NCBI RefSeq assembly: GCF_029227915.1
Contig: NC_079878.1
Span: forward strand, 5,084,001 to 5,148,000
Direction of reading: 5' to 3'
DNA length: 64,000 nt
Origin: Hydractinia symbiolongicarpus
Lineage: Eukaryota > Cnidaria > Hydrozoa > Anthoathecata > Hydractiniidae
This document shows, one piece after another, positions 13,041 through 25,484 of the stretch (position 1 is the first letter of the stretch; every line of letters begins with the position of its first letter). A program made the position numbers and the translations under genes. The notes beneath the pieces were generated by a model. It searched no databases. It worked only from the letters and a program-made list of their open reading frames with translations, and was not told the origin of the DNA.

Positions 13041-13640
13041 TAGTTGTTTAAACCTGTGGCTCTTTCCGCAAAACGGTTTGTTGTTAATTTCATTAGAAAA
13101 AACGCAAATTAAACGTTTTAAACGAAATTGATAACAACCAGAAATGATTACCTGCTTGTGTCTCGCCCGTAAATTAATTCATAACAAGGCAATTACATTC
13201 CTCGTGGTTTTAAAACTCGTCACGGTAAATTAGCTAATAACATTTTTTTCGTTTTTTCACGTGATTTTTTCTAGCCAATTCAAAAATTAAACAAATCTAT
13301 TATCAAATACAGAACATGTTTATAGAGTATGTTTTATAGGCGCTTTTAAATAAAGTTTCAGAAAATATAATCTACTTTGCTGGTCACAAACGGAAAGACA
13401 CCCGAGAGATACTCGTATTCGTCAAATGAACAGGCGACCCTAAAGATTCTTTTACGGGTTAACGACTATTACAATACCCGATTTTTTGTTTGAGCCAAGA
13501 TCGTAGCTGCAAGTAGAAACAGAAAAATTGTCGTGGATTTTTTCGCGGACCTTTTCTGTCTCACCAACAACAGGCTTCTTTGTCCCATGACGTACTTACC
13601 GCTTAAATACCCTGTTCGCACTTAAGTCATTTGCCACCTT

Positions 13641-13711
13641 CATCACAATGGGACTCGGACCACAGTCTCTCGATTCAAAGTCGGGCGCCTTATACATTAG
13701 GTCACATGATT
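13641..13711 (-). pseudogene. tRNA-like relic (tRNA-Arg-like head, pseudo-tRNA or SINE)
   Basis: On the minus strand TGACCTAATGTATAAGGCGCC resembles a tRNA D arm with the A box, CGACTTTGAATCG resembles an anticodon arm (loop centre TTG), and GGTCCGAGTCC matches the B box (GGTTCGANNCC) with one change. The acceptor and T stems do not pair well, so it is not a working tRNA. It is either a decayed tRNA gene or the head of a tRNA-derived SINE. Confidence 0.45.
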
Positions 13712-13961
13712 GTATCTGCGCCATTTTAAAGCTGTGTAATGGGCACGTGAAATGTGATATATAAAAGACGGGCTTCCACTATCCACGGGCTGCGGACTGG
13801 TTTATTCATATAAGCAAAAAATACGGACTTTAATTAAGCCTTAAAATTATTTTTTTTAAGAAAATGCAAAACTTTCTAAAAAAATTGATTTTCATGTTTA
13901 TAAATACAATAATTTGTTATTATCAAATGGCATTAAAAGCTGATATATAGCGATGTCCTAT

Positions 13962-14173
13962 CTAAAACTATGTTCACACATGGCGGATAGGTTTCATCCG
14001 GAATAGTTTTGTTCCGGAATGGGTGTGAACATGTTGTTTGAAAAACACAATTTATAGCGGATCAGAATCATTCTGTTTTGCATATTGGATAGCTTCGAAG
14101 CCGTGTGAACGCGAGGCCTACCTGCAACAAAAATGATTTAGGAACACGTCTATCTGTGTGAATATAGTCTAAA
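13962..14173. mobile_element. 212-bp MITE-like element
   Basis: The left end ctaaaactatgttcacaca (13962-13980) and the right end 14155-14173 (tgtgtgaatatagtctaaa) are 19-bp inverted repeats with about three mismatches. The interior repeats gtgtgaac and holds the near-palindrome ccggaatagttttgttccgg. There is no coding capacity. The target duplication is not obvious, so the superfamily is undecided. Confidence 0.5.
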
Positions 14174-14736
14174 GATCATCTTTAGAAAACCCGTTCTTGA
14201 AAAATCGACTTATTTAGTGCGCTAACAGCCAAAATGCCATCAAAATAGTAGGATAATAAGGTGGCTTTCATAAGATTAGAATTTTAAGATAAAATTGTTA
14301 CAAAAAAAAGAATAATTTATTAATACCTTTTTTATTTCAAACAGTGCTTGCTTTGAAAAAATAGTTGTTTCGTGCTAATTTTCCCAAAAATTAGTCTGTA
14401 AAAAGAAACTATATATATGATTCTGCCAAATCACCAGGCCAGCTGTTTACCCCAGACAATGTAGTACTTCAACGCTGTCATTTTGATTTTTTAAATATAT
14501 CAGATAATCCTCGGTAATCCTCAATGGAGAAGCATTCATCATTGAAATGATTAAATGATTGCGCAAAGATTTTTTTAAAAATAACTATAGATTCGTTGAC
14601 ATAGTCTTCTCCAACTTAATTGAATGCTAATATTCTAAAAGCTAGAATTGTTATACTGTAAATATCTTTCGTAACCGAATATTAGATATTTTAATTACTA
14701 AAAAGAGCAACGGTAGATTGTGAAAGAAGATAACAT

Positions 14737-14742
14737 TTTATT
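14737..14742 (-). terminator. AATAAA poly(A) hexamer just after the DAN-like stop codon
   Basis: On the minus strand AATAAA begins one base after the TAA stop of the DAN-like gene. If used, the 3'UTR would be only about 15-30 nt. The next hexamer I noticed downstream on this strand is about 400 bp away, near 14330. Use of the near signal is an inference. Confidence 0.4.
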
Positions 14743-14743
14743 G

Positions 14744-15163
14744 TTATTTGCCTGTACACTCAACTTCTTGACATCCACATGTGTGTACCACCGTAATAAG
14801 TCTCTTTTTGAAGGTTATTTTTCCATTATCACGACATTTAAGGGTAATATTGGTGTACTTCGAAGATGTAGGTACGCACGCTTTGCAACTTTTAAAATTT
14901 AAAACTGTTTGTGGTATAAATAGGGAATTGCATGCGCCTAAACAATATTTGTTGGTTACAAAGACTGGTTTACAACCATCTATAAGTATAGGTTGACTGA
15001 AGCTTCCAGACATGCAACTTTCATTCCCTTTAATTTCTGTTAATTTTGATTTTGGTAGCAGGTATTCACTCGATGTTGACTTCAAAGATTTCAACGAATC
15101 CTCATCACTCTTTAAACGCTCAAACATGATGAGTATGATAAAGATATAGAAACACGAAGTCAT
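14744..15163 (-). CDS. DAN-family secreted cystine-knot protein (gremlin/cerberus/DAN-like)
   Basis: Predicted 139-aa secreted protein of the DAN family. Members bind BMP or related TGF-beta ligands (some act on Wnt or Nodal) outside the cell and block receptor binding. Numbering from the ATG at 15163: residues 1-15 are a hydrophobic signal-peptide-like stretch (FYIFIILIMF), residues 16-49 are a hydrophilic linker, and residues 50-136 form a CTCK cystine-knot domain. Its cysteines are C50, C64, C74, C78, C93, C96, C110, C129, C131 and C136. The knot hallmarks are CLGAC (74-78) and CGC (129-131), and the DAN-type CNSLFIP follows directly. Length suits a short gremlin/DAN protein. I chose this ATG because the open frame upstream has only non-ATG starts and because a pyrimidine-rich acceptor (tgttttgtttag) sits 4 nt before it, suggesting a 5'UTR intron. 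The whole CDS is in one exon. Family assignment is strong; the exact subfamily and ligand are not determined. Confidence 0.88.
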   Translation of the reverse strand: MTSCFYIFIILIMFERLKSDEDSLKSLKSTSSEYLLPKSKLTEIKGNESCMSGSFSQPILIDGCKPVFVTNKYCLGACNSLFIPQTVLNFKSCKACVPTSSKYTNITLKCRDNGKITFKKRLITVVHTCGCQEVECTGK

Positions 15164-15574
15164 CTTTCTAAACAAAACAAACAACTATATTGACTTTTTA
15201 GCGCGTACAACCACAAAATATAAAAATTATTTTATTATCCAATTTCAGTGATTGTGATGAGACTGCTCCGCGATTAAGTGTACGCATGTTTAAAATTTAT
15301 TTTATACAGCGATCTAACAATATGCTTATGCTTGTGATTGCATTGTTTTACTTATAGTAACCAGACCGTCGGTTCTTTTAATCTTCTTCTTAATATTCTA
15401 AATGAATCAAATTAATGTAAATATTTTGTTTGTTTTTCGTTGATATGGTTATTAATTGTATTTGGGGCATTAAGATAACTAACCGTTGGAAACAGAAATT
15501 TCCTATTTTTAATAGGTTTTCCTATTCGATAAAGTAATTATTAAAAATCACAGAGGCCGGAAAAAAAACAGCTA

Positions 15575-16070
15575 CAATTAGACTTCCTCTAATTCGAATC
15601 TCTATAATTCGAATATTTCTATAATTCGAACGAGTGCTCAGTCACCGTCAATTTTCCTTAAGAAACTCTTATAAAAAACTTCCTACAATTCGAATTTCTC
15701 TAATTCAAAACTTTTTATAATTCGAACAGTTTTTCAATCCTTTTAGCACGATACTCTCCCTAATTCGAGATTTAGAGTGTAAACAAGGCTTTTACAAATT
15801 CAATTTGTCGATCTGAGAAAAGCACTTGGTGATGCAACACGTATTGCCTAAAGAGATCGTTTCTCCAATGTAAAGCAATCAAATATTTAACAATTTTTCA
15901 AATAGAGTTTCTTTTTTGTGTAAAATATGAAAATAAAGAATTAATGAAATATGAATTATGTTTTCTTGATTTTGAAATTAACGCATTATTTCTCTGTATT
16001 TCGAATTTTCACTCTCTGAAACTGAAAGTTCGAAATACAGAGACTTTCTATAATTCGAATCTCTCCAAAA
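15575..16070. mobile_element. Clustered 'attcgaat' repeat block, probable non-autonomous DNA element
   Basis: The block is dense in ctaattcgaa/ataattcgaa words and begins TA-CAATTAGACTTCCTC at 15575, similar to the pogo-like ends elsewhere in the window. Inside it, 15991-16005 (tctctgtatttcgaa) and 16029-16043 form perfect 15-bp inverted arms around a 23-nt loop. No coding frame. The right boundary is unclear. Confidence 0.4.
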
Positions 16071-17992
16071 TGTCAAGGTGCTGTTTATTCTTTTAGAAAA
16101 GCAAGTTAAAAGTATAAAATCTATTTCATATTCCAATTGCATGTGATATTAAATACAACAGTAAATAACAGTTCTTGGCCTGATCTCAAATTACTTGATA
16201 CAATACGTAAACTTTTTGTTGTTGTTGTTAACCATAAGAGTCGTAATAAGCTGCCGTACTTGAAGTAACTGTTAAGTAGAAACGTTGCTAATTGTAAATC
16301 TTTTAAATGTCATTCCAGTGAGTAAATAAAATCTTTAAATAACAACACCAGCTTATAATTTATGCTCCTTATAATTTATTGTCTACTTGCAGGTCACAAA
16401 TTAGTCAAATTCTTAGGTTATTTTCCACTAAATCCAGTAATTCCAATAACTGAAAAGACAATATTGGGTTTTCGTAAATATATTTTCTTGTTTACTGCTC
16501 AGCAAATTACGTTTTTAACAAAGTTGTATTCACTTGGCAAAGCTTTCTACGTACCTTTCTTACCCTAGTATTCACTTTAATCCAATCTAATCACAAGAGC
16601 TAAGTTAGAAGACCGTATTATTTGTAGATGTGAAGCAACTTTATTGTCTAAATATTTCTTAGAAGTATTGAAGTAAGTTACTGTCTTTTTGTGTGCCTTC
16701 TGTGTGGGCATCATCCATAATTAGAAGATTTCTTGTGAATCTAACTTCGTTTTTTTCTTAACTCCAAAATCTGCAATTATAGTGTTCGTATTGCTTTCAA
16801 ATACATTCCAGTAGCGTGATTATTATATTACGATATGCAATTACTTGGCTAATGGCAGATTCAGTTTTGATAGTGCGTGAAAGTAATAGTTTGATTTGAC
16901 AACGCGAGGGACAGTATATGTTTAGAATGCCGTACTACATAGCCTTAAAAAGGTAAATAAAACTGCTAAAAAAAGATTTCAAGACAATATTTCTTTATTG
17001 CAAAAATTAACTATGTTTGTGTGCAGAGTTTAACAGAAAATACCTACTCAGCTAGATCCAAAAACGTAAGAGAAAAGCAACGTTAAGTGTTTATAGAACA
17101 AAGATAATTTAAGATGCTTTCTTGTAGCTAGCCTCTTTAATTTATTCAGAAAAATATCAAAAGCTTAAAAGCTGAAAAAATCTAAATAGTTTTCGAAGAC
17201 ATTATTTTATTTAAACTCTGACATACATATAATGATGTCTTTTCGAACCTGCTGGCCTTACGCATTTTTTTTATAAAGGAATGATCAAAATGTAGTTTTG
17301 AAAAATAATATCATAAAATAATTTTAACGCCGATTGTCAATAACATAGACCCGAAGGCGCGAACACAGAACGTAACAAATTTTGTTTACAAAGATGGCAG
17401 AGCAGACAAAAAATTATGTCAGTAGATTTTTATCAATTTGGAAAAAAAAAGGAAACACAATAAAAATACAAAAAATTTATCGAATAAAAATGCGAGGCTA
17501 ACATTAAACTAGACGTAATGGCCACAGCATACGTCGAAGGTAGAAACATCAGGAGCATAACGTTACAGTGAAAGCCAATACATTAGGAACAGAGCCAACA
17601 ATAACACCTATATAAATATTAATTGTAGCCGTATTCTGTCTTCTGTTCTGTTCTTATCTATTTTCAACCGATTAATACGAGAAAACTGCAGCGTTAATTG
17701 GCTAAAAAGCCTTACCTACAGGCTATATACAACACGGCATAACTTTTATTCTCATAGCAACTAAAATGGTAGCTATAAATATAAACAAATAACATTACCG
17801 GAGAATCGTTCCTACCGGAGTCAAAAATCCAAACAATCAGTAAAGAAAACCATAAATCACTCCGTTAGAAAAACATCAAGGGATGGTAATAATTGTAAAT
17901 CCATGTTCGATTGTGCACGCATAAATAACAATGTTTTTAATATACATGTTTATCAGCACAATGAGAAACAAGCTGAATGGCGCAACCTCGAT

Positions 17993-18065
17993 CCCAGGGC
18001 CTGTAGCGTTTTTTAATATGAGGATGAAACGTCCTGTCTTATCAAAAGACGCTACAGGCCTTGGG
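17993..18065. repeat. About 20-bp inverted repeat with 33-nt spacer
   Basis: cccagggcctgtagcgtttt (17993-18012) is mirrored by 18045-18065 (ends cgctacaggccttggg), with one mismatch and one extra base. The unusually GC-rich arms stand out from the AT-rich surroundings. Confidence 0.65.
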
Positions 18066-20634
18066 TAAAATTTCTCGATATAGATAGACAAAACCGTTTA
18101 TATTTTTTAAGAGCAAACACCTTAAAAAGAAATGAACCAACCTCTTCTTCGTTTTGTCATAAACAACAGAAAATTTTATTTTTCGTGTGTAGATATAATT
18201 ATTTGACTAGACTTGAAGACAAAGACAACACAAATAGGATTACCTGATCAGTAAAAGTAAAAGGTTGCAAGACATTACTGTCATCTTTTAATTAGCCTGA
18301 AAAAACAATTTGCAATAAGCACGGCAAAACTTGTTTCTACAATGTTCGACAAAATACATGTGGCGTTAGTGATAAAAACGTAGAGTTCTCTGCCACAACC
18401 AGTTATAGAGCAATTTCGATTTAAAGCATATGTGCATTTTGAACTATTCAGAGTTCCCGGAATAAAGTCTATTACTTACATTTACTGCGCTTTAAAAGCT
18501 GTTTAGCTACATAGTTAATTACAAAAGTGACATTTTTGATGTCTATGCCGGATTTAAGTCAATAGATGAAAATTGTTCACATATGTTCTTCTAGCTCTTA
18601 TTCGTGCAGTATTTTAGCGGTACGTTGTTATTATTACTGAGATTATAATGAACTAGTTCCGAATAAAAATTTCGTTTTTAAGTCTTAAATAACTAACAAC
18701 TTCTTGTGACCAATCTACAAAAAATGTTAATAATAATTACTTACCTGCTCGTAGCTTCGTGTCGTTGATGATAAAGTGATTATATAACCATGGATATTAT
18801 TTTTATTCTGTAGGATTGACAAACAGTGTCCTGCGACTGATAAATTTTATCAGTTCAGTAACAATTAACTTTTTTATTTATGAGACAAACCCAGCAACGT
18901 GATAAATTTGATAAACTTTCTTTTCAGATTACCGTTTGAATTATCGTGCGCAGTAATCTTCATTCTTGTGTGCAGATTCTATTCTACTGCCTTAATCCCA
19001 AAAACCGCTCCTTTTCTATAAATGCCCTTACAAATGCATGGTAGAACGAAAAAATATTTCATATGGCTTGATAAATCGCTCTTTAATTTTTCCTTTGCCG
19101 CCGATATCGTTTTGTCTGTTTCCCGGTAAGAAATCCATAATGGTTAGAAAAAAAGTCGGAAAGACGGGAGTATTCTTAAGTGAAAAACGGGTCTGTATTC
19201 TCCCGTTTTTTTTCATGTTAATCATAGTCACAATAAAAAGAATTGTCTGTGTACTCAACCATTCCGGGCCATAATGAAAAGCTATTCAAAAAATTGAGCT
19301 GGCCGAAATATAAGGGCACCAATTTTGTAAACATTGCTACGAGATTTGACACTTTTCGGTAAAGGCAATATTTAGTTATAATTTATTTAAATTTAAAACA
19401 TGACGTTTTTGAAATGTAACTAACAACAGTTGTTGATAAAATACTCCCAACTGTAACTTGTTAATTTTAGCTCAAATTTTTGTGTTTTCATATTTGTTGC
19501 AGAGCTAGTTAGATATAGTTGGAGAATTGCAGAAATAATTTTCTGACTACGATTTTTAAAAAGATGTAAACTGGAGTGTTTATCTAACCTGTGGCATATA
19601 TACATACATAGTGGCATTCATACAAAGTGTTAGGTTGTTTTTATGGTTAACTAAGCTACCAAAACTAGTTCTTGTATTTATACTTGCTTAGCTAGCTACC
19701 ATTGTTTAGCAAGATTGGCCAAATCAAAATATCTTTCTGTGATTAGCATTATTTCAGCAAAAGTTTTGAGACAAAAAAAGCTCTCCCAACCCAGTTTTTG
19801 ACAGTATAGCTAGCTGCGAAAGGTGTACTTAGTTAATTCATAAAATATGTTATATTTTGATGTTATGCAACAACGTCATAGAAACAGCTATGTTTATAGC
19901 TACAAAATTTAAAAAAACTTTATTATGGCCCTTCTGATTAGGAAGTTCTTGCAATCTCACAGGTAATTAATTGTCACCTAATCAAAAAACCTTGTACACG
20001 ACATCTAGTGCCGGTGCAGGTACTATGATGCTGTGTGATCAATAAAATTTAATCAATATCCTGCAAAACTAAGTTAATTTCATAAAAAAAAGATCCTGGA
20101 AATTTTTCTAGGAATTTACTTTTTTTTTGCGAAACCTTGATTGTCCTAAAATTAATCTTAAAAAAGGTTTGTTGCGTCAATTTAACTGAACTAATCTATC
20201 ATATCTATTTGATATGATCAGCTAGTTTAAAATTTTCTAGGGCGTCCACGCAGAATACGGTCGCAGAAACTTCCGTACGACAGCTAATGTCAAAGTCGTT
20301 TGAAATGTTGACTTGAGTTTTAATTTTTGTTATTGAACATTTCAATATCTGTTCTTTGTTTTTTAAGGATAGTTAAGTTCGTGTATTCGAAACCATAAAG
20401 TTAGTTTTATTAGCCATGTATAACTCTTATGTCACACATTATTTAAATTTGGGCCTATTTTTTTTGCTTAATCAGATTCGGTGTCATCAATACATGTCAT
20501 TAATCCTGGCAAATTTGCAGATCAGCTAGTACGATATTATATGAAGGTAGCTGAAGATGTTTTAATATTTGCACACAGATTTCTATTATCTAGTATTGAC
20601 AAGGGTCTGCTAAAGCGTTTCTTGCACATTTAAA

Positions 20635-20669
20635 ATATATCATATATATTATATATATATACATATATC
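20635..20669. repeat. AT dinucleotide microsatellite
   Basis: Alternating AT/TA run with a few interruptions. Confidence 0.8.
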
Positions 20670-21374
20670 AAAACATTGAAAACATATTAAATTACATTTA
20701 TTGGAGTGTCCCAATTTGTCAGCTGCAGTTGTCTGTTTTGCGGTTTTGTTGCTATGCTTGTGGTCTGTGAATTTTATCACAATGTTTATTTTTCTAATCA
20801 ACAAGAAATGATATGGTTGCTAAAGAAATGCAACGGAGATGACAAATGAAGTTAATGACAACATTTTTAGGATTGCTAGTTCAATGAATTAATTAGTTGC
20901 TAACAGACCAACTCATTGTTTTTATCTAAATTTTTTTTCTACTACCAACCTATAACTGACTTATTTAGGTACATGTTTAAATTTGATTTAAGGAGTAATC
21001 CATTTTGTAATACCATTCACTGTCTCTGGATTTGTCTGAAAAAAGAAGCAGTGATAAAAATTAAAACTCTGTATACACATACACGAATTGTGTTTTGTGA
21101 GGATAAAAAGCTACGAAATAGCTTTCAATAACATACTTAATGCTAATTTTCGTTCCTTGCACGATAAGAAATGTTGCTGACTTCTTTCAGCCCGCTAAAG
21201 TTTCTTTTTTTTTCCGAAATTTATTTCAGCATTGAGTGGTCCATTAAGTGCATTCGAAATCTATTTTGAGATCTGTTGAGTTGTAGAGTTTTAATTTAGT
21301 CGTCAAGACTTACGGCTTTGAATAGCTATATTTTTTTTATTGTTTATAGTAAGATGGCTGAAGTTTCATGGGGT

Positions 21375-21400
21375 ATATTTATTTATTTATTTATTTATTT
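21375..21400. repeat. ATTT tetranucleotide microsatellite
   Basis: About six attt units followed by tgcag. Confidence 0.85.
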
Positions 21401-22462
21401 GCAGATTCATGAATTGGACACTACGTTCCCGAAATTAAAATCAAGGGAACAACTATTTTTATCTCTAAATACAGCTTGGGCAATTAAAACTCGGGTTGGT
21501 TGGGTTATTTTGAATTAGAACGTTATTGTTGTTCTGAGTGAATTAATATTTAAAATAATTTTATGTCTTTGTGGTATCCGTGAACTGTTTACAATTTCGG
21601 GAACATCAATATTTATTTCGCCTACCAAACCCCCGTCAAACGTTGGTACAGACCCTGAGAGCAAGCCCTTGATATGTTGACTAAAACGCATTTAATTCAC
21701 CTAATTTCACCAACAACATCACTTATCTATCTACAAAATACAGTTTTTTTGGGGAGCAGAATGTCCTCTGCAAGTATAACAAGGCAAGTCTTCGTTGCTC
21801 TTTTAAACAGCACCGAAAACCGTTTTCGTGACAGCACGATCTATAGCTTTATCTTCTTTTGCAACACGATGTTGAGACATCAATGGGCAAAAATGGTTAC
21901 CTGGACATCCTCGCTACTGTTATACATGTAATACATGTCAACCGTGTCTCGTTTATCTCTAAAACGAGACAAAATCCGTATTTTCAATTTCGGGAACATG
22001 ATGTTTTTGGAATGCGCGTTCCCATAACACTGTCAAAGAAATTGTTTCAGCTTAAGATGATGTGATAAATATTGCACGCCCGGGTTCTCAACTGTTGATA
22101 AGCAGCAAAATTAAACTATGTATTTTTAAGTCCAAAATCGCGATAATCAAACTTTTCAATCCTGTCTACACGTGAGGGTAAAATGTATAAGTTTTTCTAA
22201 AAAAAATTTTTTACAATAAATACCAAATAAAAAACACGTTTATCTTTTATTGCGGTTATTGCATAGTAGCAGAAGGGGTAATGGTAGAAGAAAAAAAGTG
22301 GACTACTGGTTAGAAACCGAAAATATATGCTCAAATCTTTAGTTTAACAATAGCTCATTAATTATTCTGGTAATTTCAATAGAAAAAACTTAGCAAAAGT
22401 TGAACATGTCAAACTTTTAAAAAAACTTATAAAACCGAGAAAAGTTGTACATCTTTGCTGTT

Positions 22463-22519
22463 TACACGGTAAGTTTTTTTATTTTACATTTAAACGGTCC
22501 GTTCAAAACTTACCGTGTA
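22463..22519. repeat. 15-bp perfect inverted repeat, 27-nt spacer
   Basis: tacacggtaagtttt (22463-22477) is exactly mirrored at 22505-22519. Possibly the remains of a short inverted-repeat element. Confidence 0.7.
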
Positions 22520-23189
22520 TTTTAGCCTTAAGCATTGTTGCAATAGACAAAATTTAATTGGTTTTCAAACAAGTTGGTCTTACTGTTTAGAAAACATTCC
22601 AATTCCAGGAATATCTGTTATAGCATGTAATCCAATCTAACCAAGGGTAGTTTATGCAGACCGCAAAGATGTAATGTTAAAACTGTCACATTGCTGGATA
22701 TATTTTTACATTACTGATCTGACGTAAGTCATCAGACAACGTGGTAACCAATGTTTGGTTAAACAATATTAGACTGGAAAACTTAAAAATATCTTTAATG
22801 AAAACCAACCAGCATTTAAGCACAACGAAAATCAAACAGCGAAGCATTGAATGAAGTAATTATCAAGGCCATTGACAAAATACTAGAAAATATTTCTGTG
22901 CAATTAGTGCAAAATCTTTTTAACTGTAATCAATTGGAAACAGGTGGACTCGCTCAAAACCTTCTTTTAAAACTTCACACAAAAGTCATATTGACTATAT
23001 TGAGGTGTTTGATTAACCTATCAACTACCACATAGGAACTGTTCATTGCATAAAACTGATAGCTTAGGAAAATATAACAAAGATTTGAAAATGGAAGAAA
23101 AAAAACACAAGACATAAAAGTATGAAAACAGATGCATATGAAAATGTTATTTCGATTGAGAAAATAAATCAATAAAATTGAGTTATCTG

Positions 23190-23400
23190 TTGTTTGAGTT
23201 ACCAAAAGTTAACTGTAGATTCATACTTCTATGTCGTTTGGCTCTTCGATTTACGAAGCAATTAGGCTCCAAGGGTTAAAAAAGGGTCAATCAAGTATTC
23301 GAGGGGTTCGAGTTACCTGAAGTTTTTTTATAAAAGTATTAAGGAAAGCTCAAGGGAACGGTTTTAGACAGTGAAAGTTAGAGTTACCGGGAGTTAATTG
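23190..23400. mobile_element. Repeated element ends (pogo/Tigger-like), two copies in the same sense
   Basis: Two right-end-like sequences occur about 185 bp apart: gagttaccaaaagttaactg-TA ending at 23215 and gagttaccgggagttaattg-TA ending at 23400. Both match the end seen at 10017. No transposase sequence lies between them. Confidence 0.4.
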
Positions 23401-23419
23401 TAGTTTTCTACTTCCCAAA

Positions 23420-23540
23420 TGGCTTTGGTTAGCTCAGGGCTATGGTAGCATTAACTCGCCCATATTGAATCGCCGCTACGGAAAATCAAACCCCGGTTTC
23501 CTGTATAAACAAAGTAGCTAATGCACTACGGCGCCACATT
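23420..23540. repeat. tRNA-like/SINE-like segment
   Basis: The plus strand has tggttagctcagggctatgg (A-box-like, 23425-23444) and atcaaaccccgg about 55 bp on. The minus strand has GTGGCGCCGTAGTGCATTAG (from 23537) followed by GGGTTTGATTTTCC, also A/B-box-like. Such pol III-like pairs suggest a tRNA-derived repeat, but the strand and family are unsettled and both B boxes are weak. Confidence 0.3.
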
Positions 23541-23968
23541 ATACCTTTTTGAAAAATTTTTGTAAACAAAACAGTATTATACATGGAGAATTCAATGTTA
23601 ATGCATAAAATGACGAAATTACTATGTCGTTGATTTTCTCACTGGATATTTATTGACCATGTCTATATCCACGAGTAATTTCTCTACACCTTCGACTTCG
23701 AGACCCTTTCATCACGTCTATTTCAGTGATCTTGATGCAGTCAGACATACACTCTCTATGACATAGATGCATTCAACAACTTGAAGGAGGACTACTTCAA
23801 ACAAAATTTATTCACTTTTTATCGAATTCACTTGTACTTTAGTTGCAAACCACGTGCATCGATTTTTTTGTTTTCTGCGGAGAACCTAGCATCTATGCTG
23901 ATGGTAGAAATCTTCGAGGTTTTCTTGTTTAATATTATAAATATCTTTAGGTTTTTGGAGAAAATCTT

Positions 23969-24612
23969 TAGAGGTTAAGAAGCAGGAAGGATATCGTAAT
24001 ATTGAAACCAGACAAAGGAAATGGAGTGATCATTCTAGATCGATCGTTCTGTGATGAAAGTATGCTTAAAATTGTTAGTGACACTAGAAAATTCAAAAAA
24101 ATGGATACTGATTTAACCCTGAAGAGAAAGAGAAAATTACGAAGACTTCTACAAAAACTTAAAACAAATAACTGTATTTGTAGTAATATATATGATAATA
24201 TTTACCTATCTTGTTCTAAACCAGCTAGTATGTATGGTTTAACAAAAAATACACAAATGCCAAAATGAGTACGATATGCCAACCTTTTAGACATATAGTA
24301 TCTTCAATTGGTTCTTACAATTATAATTTAGCCAAGTTTCTTAGTGATCTTATTTCTCCACATATATGCTCTGATTACTGTACTAAAGACACATTCACAT
24401 TTGTCGAAGAAATTAACAAGGTTAGTACTGTTGATAAATATTTTGTATCCTATGATGTTGTGAGTCCCTTTCCCAGCATACCATTAGAAGAAACCATTGA
24501 AATTGCCCTAGATCAAATATATCTCTATAATCATGAAATAAAAATAAAAAAATCTGACTTGAAAAGGCTATTTTTATTTGCAGCATCAGAAACTCGTTTT
24601 TTGGTATTGTAA
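23969..24612 (+). pseudogene. Penelope-like retroelement reverse transcriptase fragment (frameshifted, truncated)
   Basis: Two overlapping frames join into the N-terminal half of a Penelope-type RT. The first (about 23971-24268) reads KDIVILKPDKGNGVIILDRS and later SMYGLTKN. After a frameshift near 24250-24268 the second reads RHIVSSIGSYNYNLAKFLSD, CTKDTFTFVEE and SYDVVSPFPSIPLEETI, which contains the motif A aspartate. The sequence stops at 24612 in the helix before the YADD catalytic motif; no YADD box, thumb or GIY-YIG endonuclease follows. These motifs are characteristic of PLE RTs. It is a dead, 5'- and 3'-truncated copy. The reading upstream of 23969 is broken by stops. Confidence 0.8.
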
Positions 24613-25484
24613 CAGATTTTAACACCACAAGTTTATTCCAGCAAAAGAAGTTTACCACAGCAAAATAAGTTTATTCCAGCAAAAATGCAAAGGAAATTTG
24701 CAGTAGCTAGGGCCAAACTGCAAAAAAATTTTGGGCACACTTTTTTCATTAAAGTAATTCATTTAATAAACTGCTTTAAACTGCATTCTAACTGCCTTAA
24801 ACTATACCTTAGGCAATACCTCTTTTAGGTAATCCTGTGTGGCCGGAATAGATACCTTAATATATACCTAGTAAGTAGGACAACCTATTTCTCCCACATT
24901 CACAAGCCAGTCAGTATTCATACGCAGAGTTGAAACAAGTTTCTATCCAAATAGTTATAGGTCCTTTGAATTCTTTGGAGATTTTAATCAAACCTTTTAA
25001 ATAGCTCTACATCATAAAAAGATCATAAAAAAAGCACAGATGATGTGAACCAAACATTATTTTGTTAGTTTTGTATCCTGTTATTTCACTTGCTTTTTTA
25101 TTAGGTTGGAACATTTGCATCTAAGATCGAACGTCCTTTTGCGGTGGAATTTTGATAGTTCATGTAAAAAGATTATTTTATATTATATAATACTCACATC
25201 TTAAGCAATTTTTTTTAACAGTTTTTTATGTTTTGCACTTCTCATACATGCATCAATAAAGAGTCCCCTAAAATACAAGGTACTTGTTACTAACATAATA
25301 TCTTACCAGTTTTTGGCCTGGTAATAATTATTACAGATTTTACTGCACAAAACATTTACGTAAGATGGGCTAGTGCAACTGCAAAAAAGCAGCCAGCTTA
25401 GCAAAAAAGTGCAATAAATTCCTCTTATTAGTTGACCTTGCAATATATTGCAGACACAATCAATTGCAACGTAAACTATCATAA

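Larger units (their letters stand above)
16071..23189. other. Spacer with inverted repeats and microsatellites
   Basis: No coding frame above about 85 codons and none with recognisable motifs. At 21428-21439 gttcccgaaatt is mirrored at 21593-21604 and again near 21987, which may be the ends of a decayed element. The features listed separately are the only structure I can support. Confidence 0.4.
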
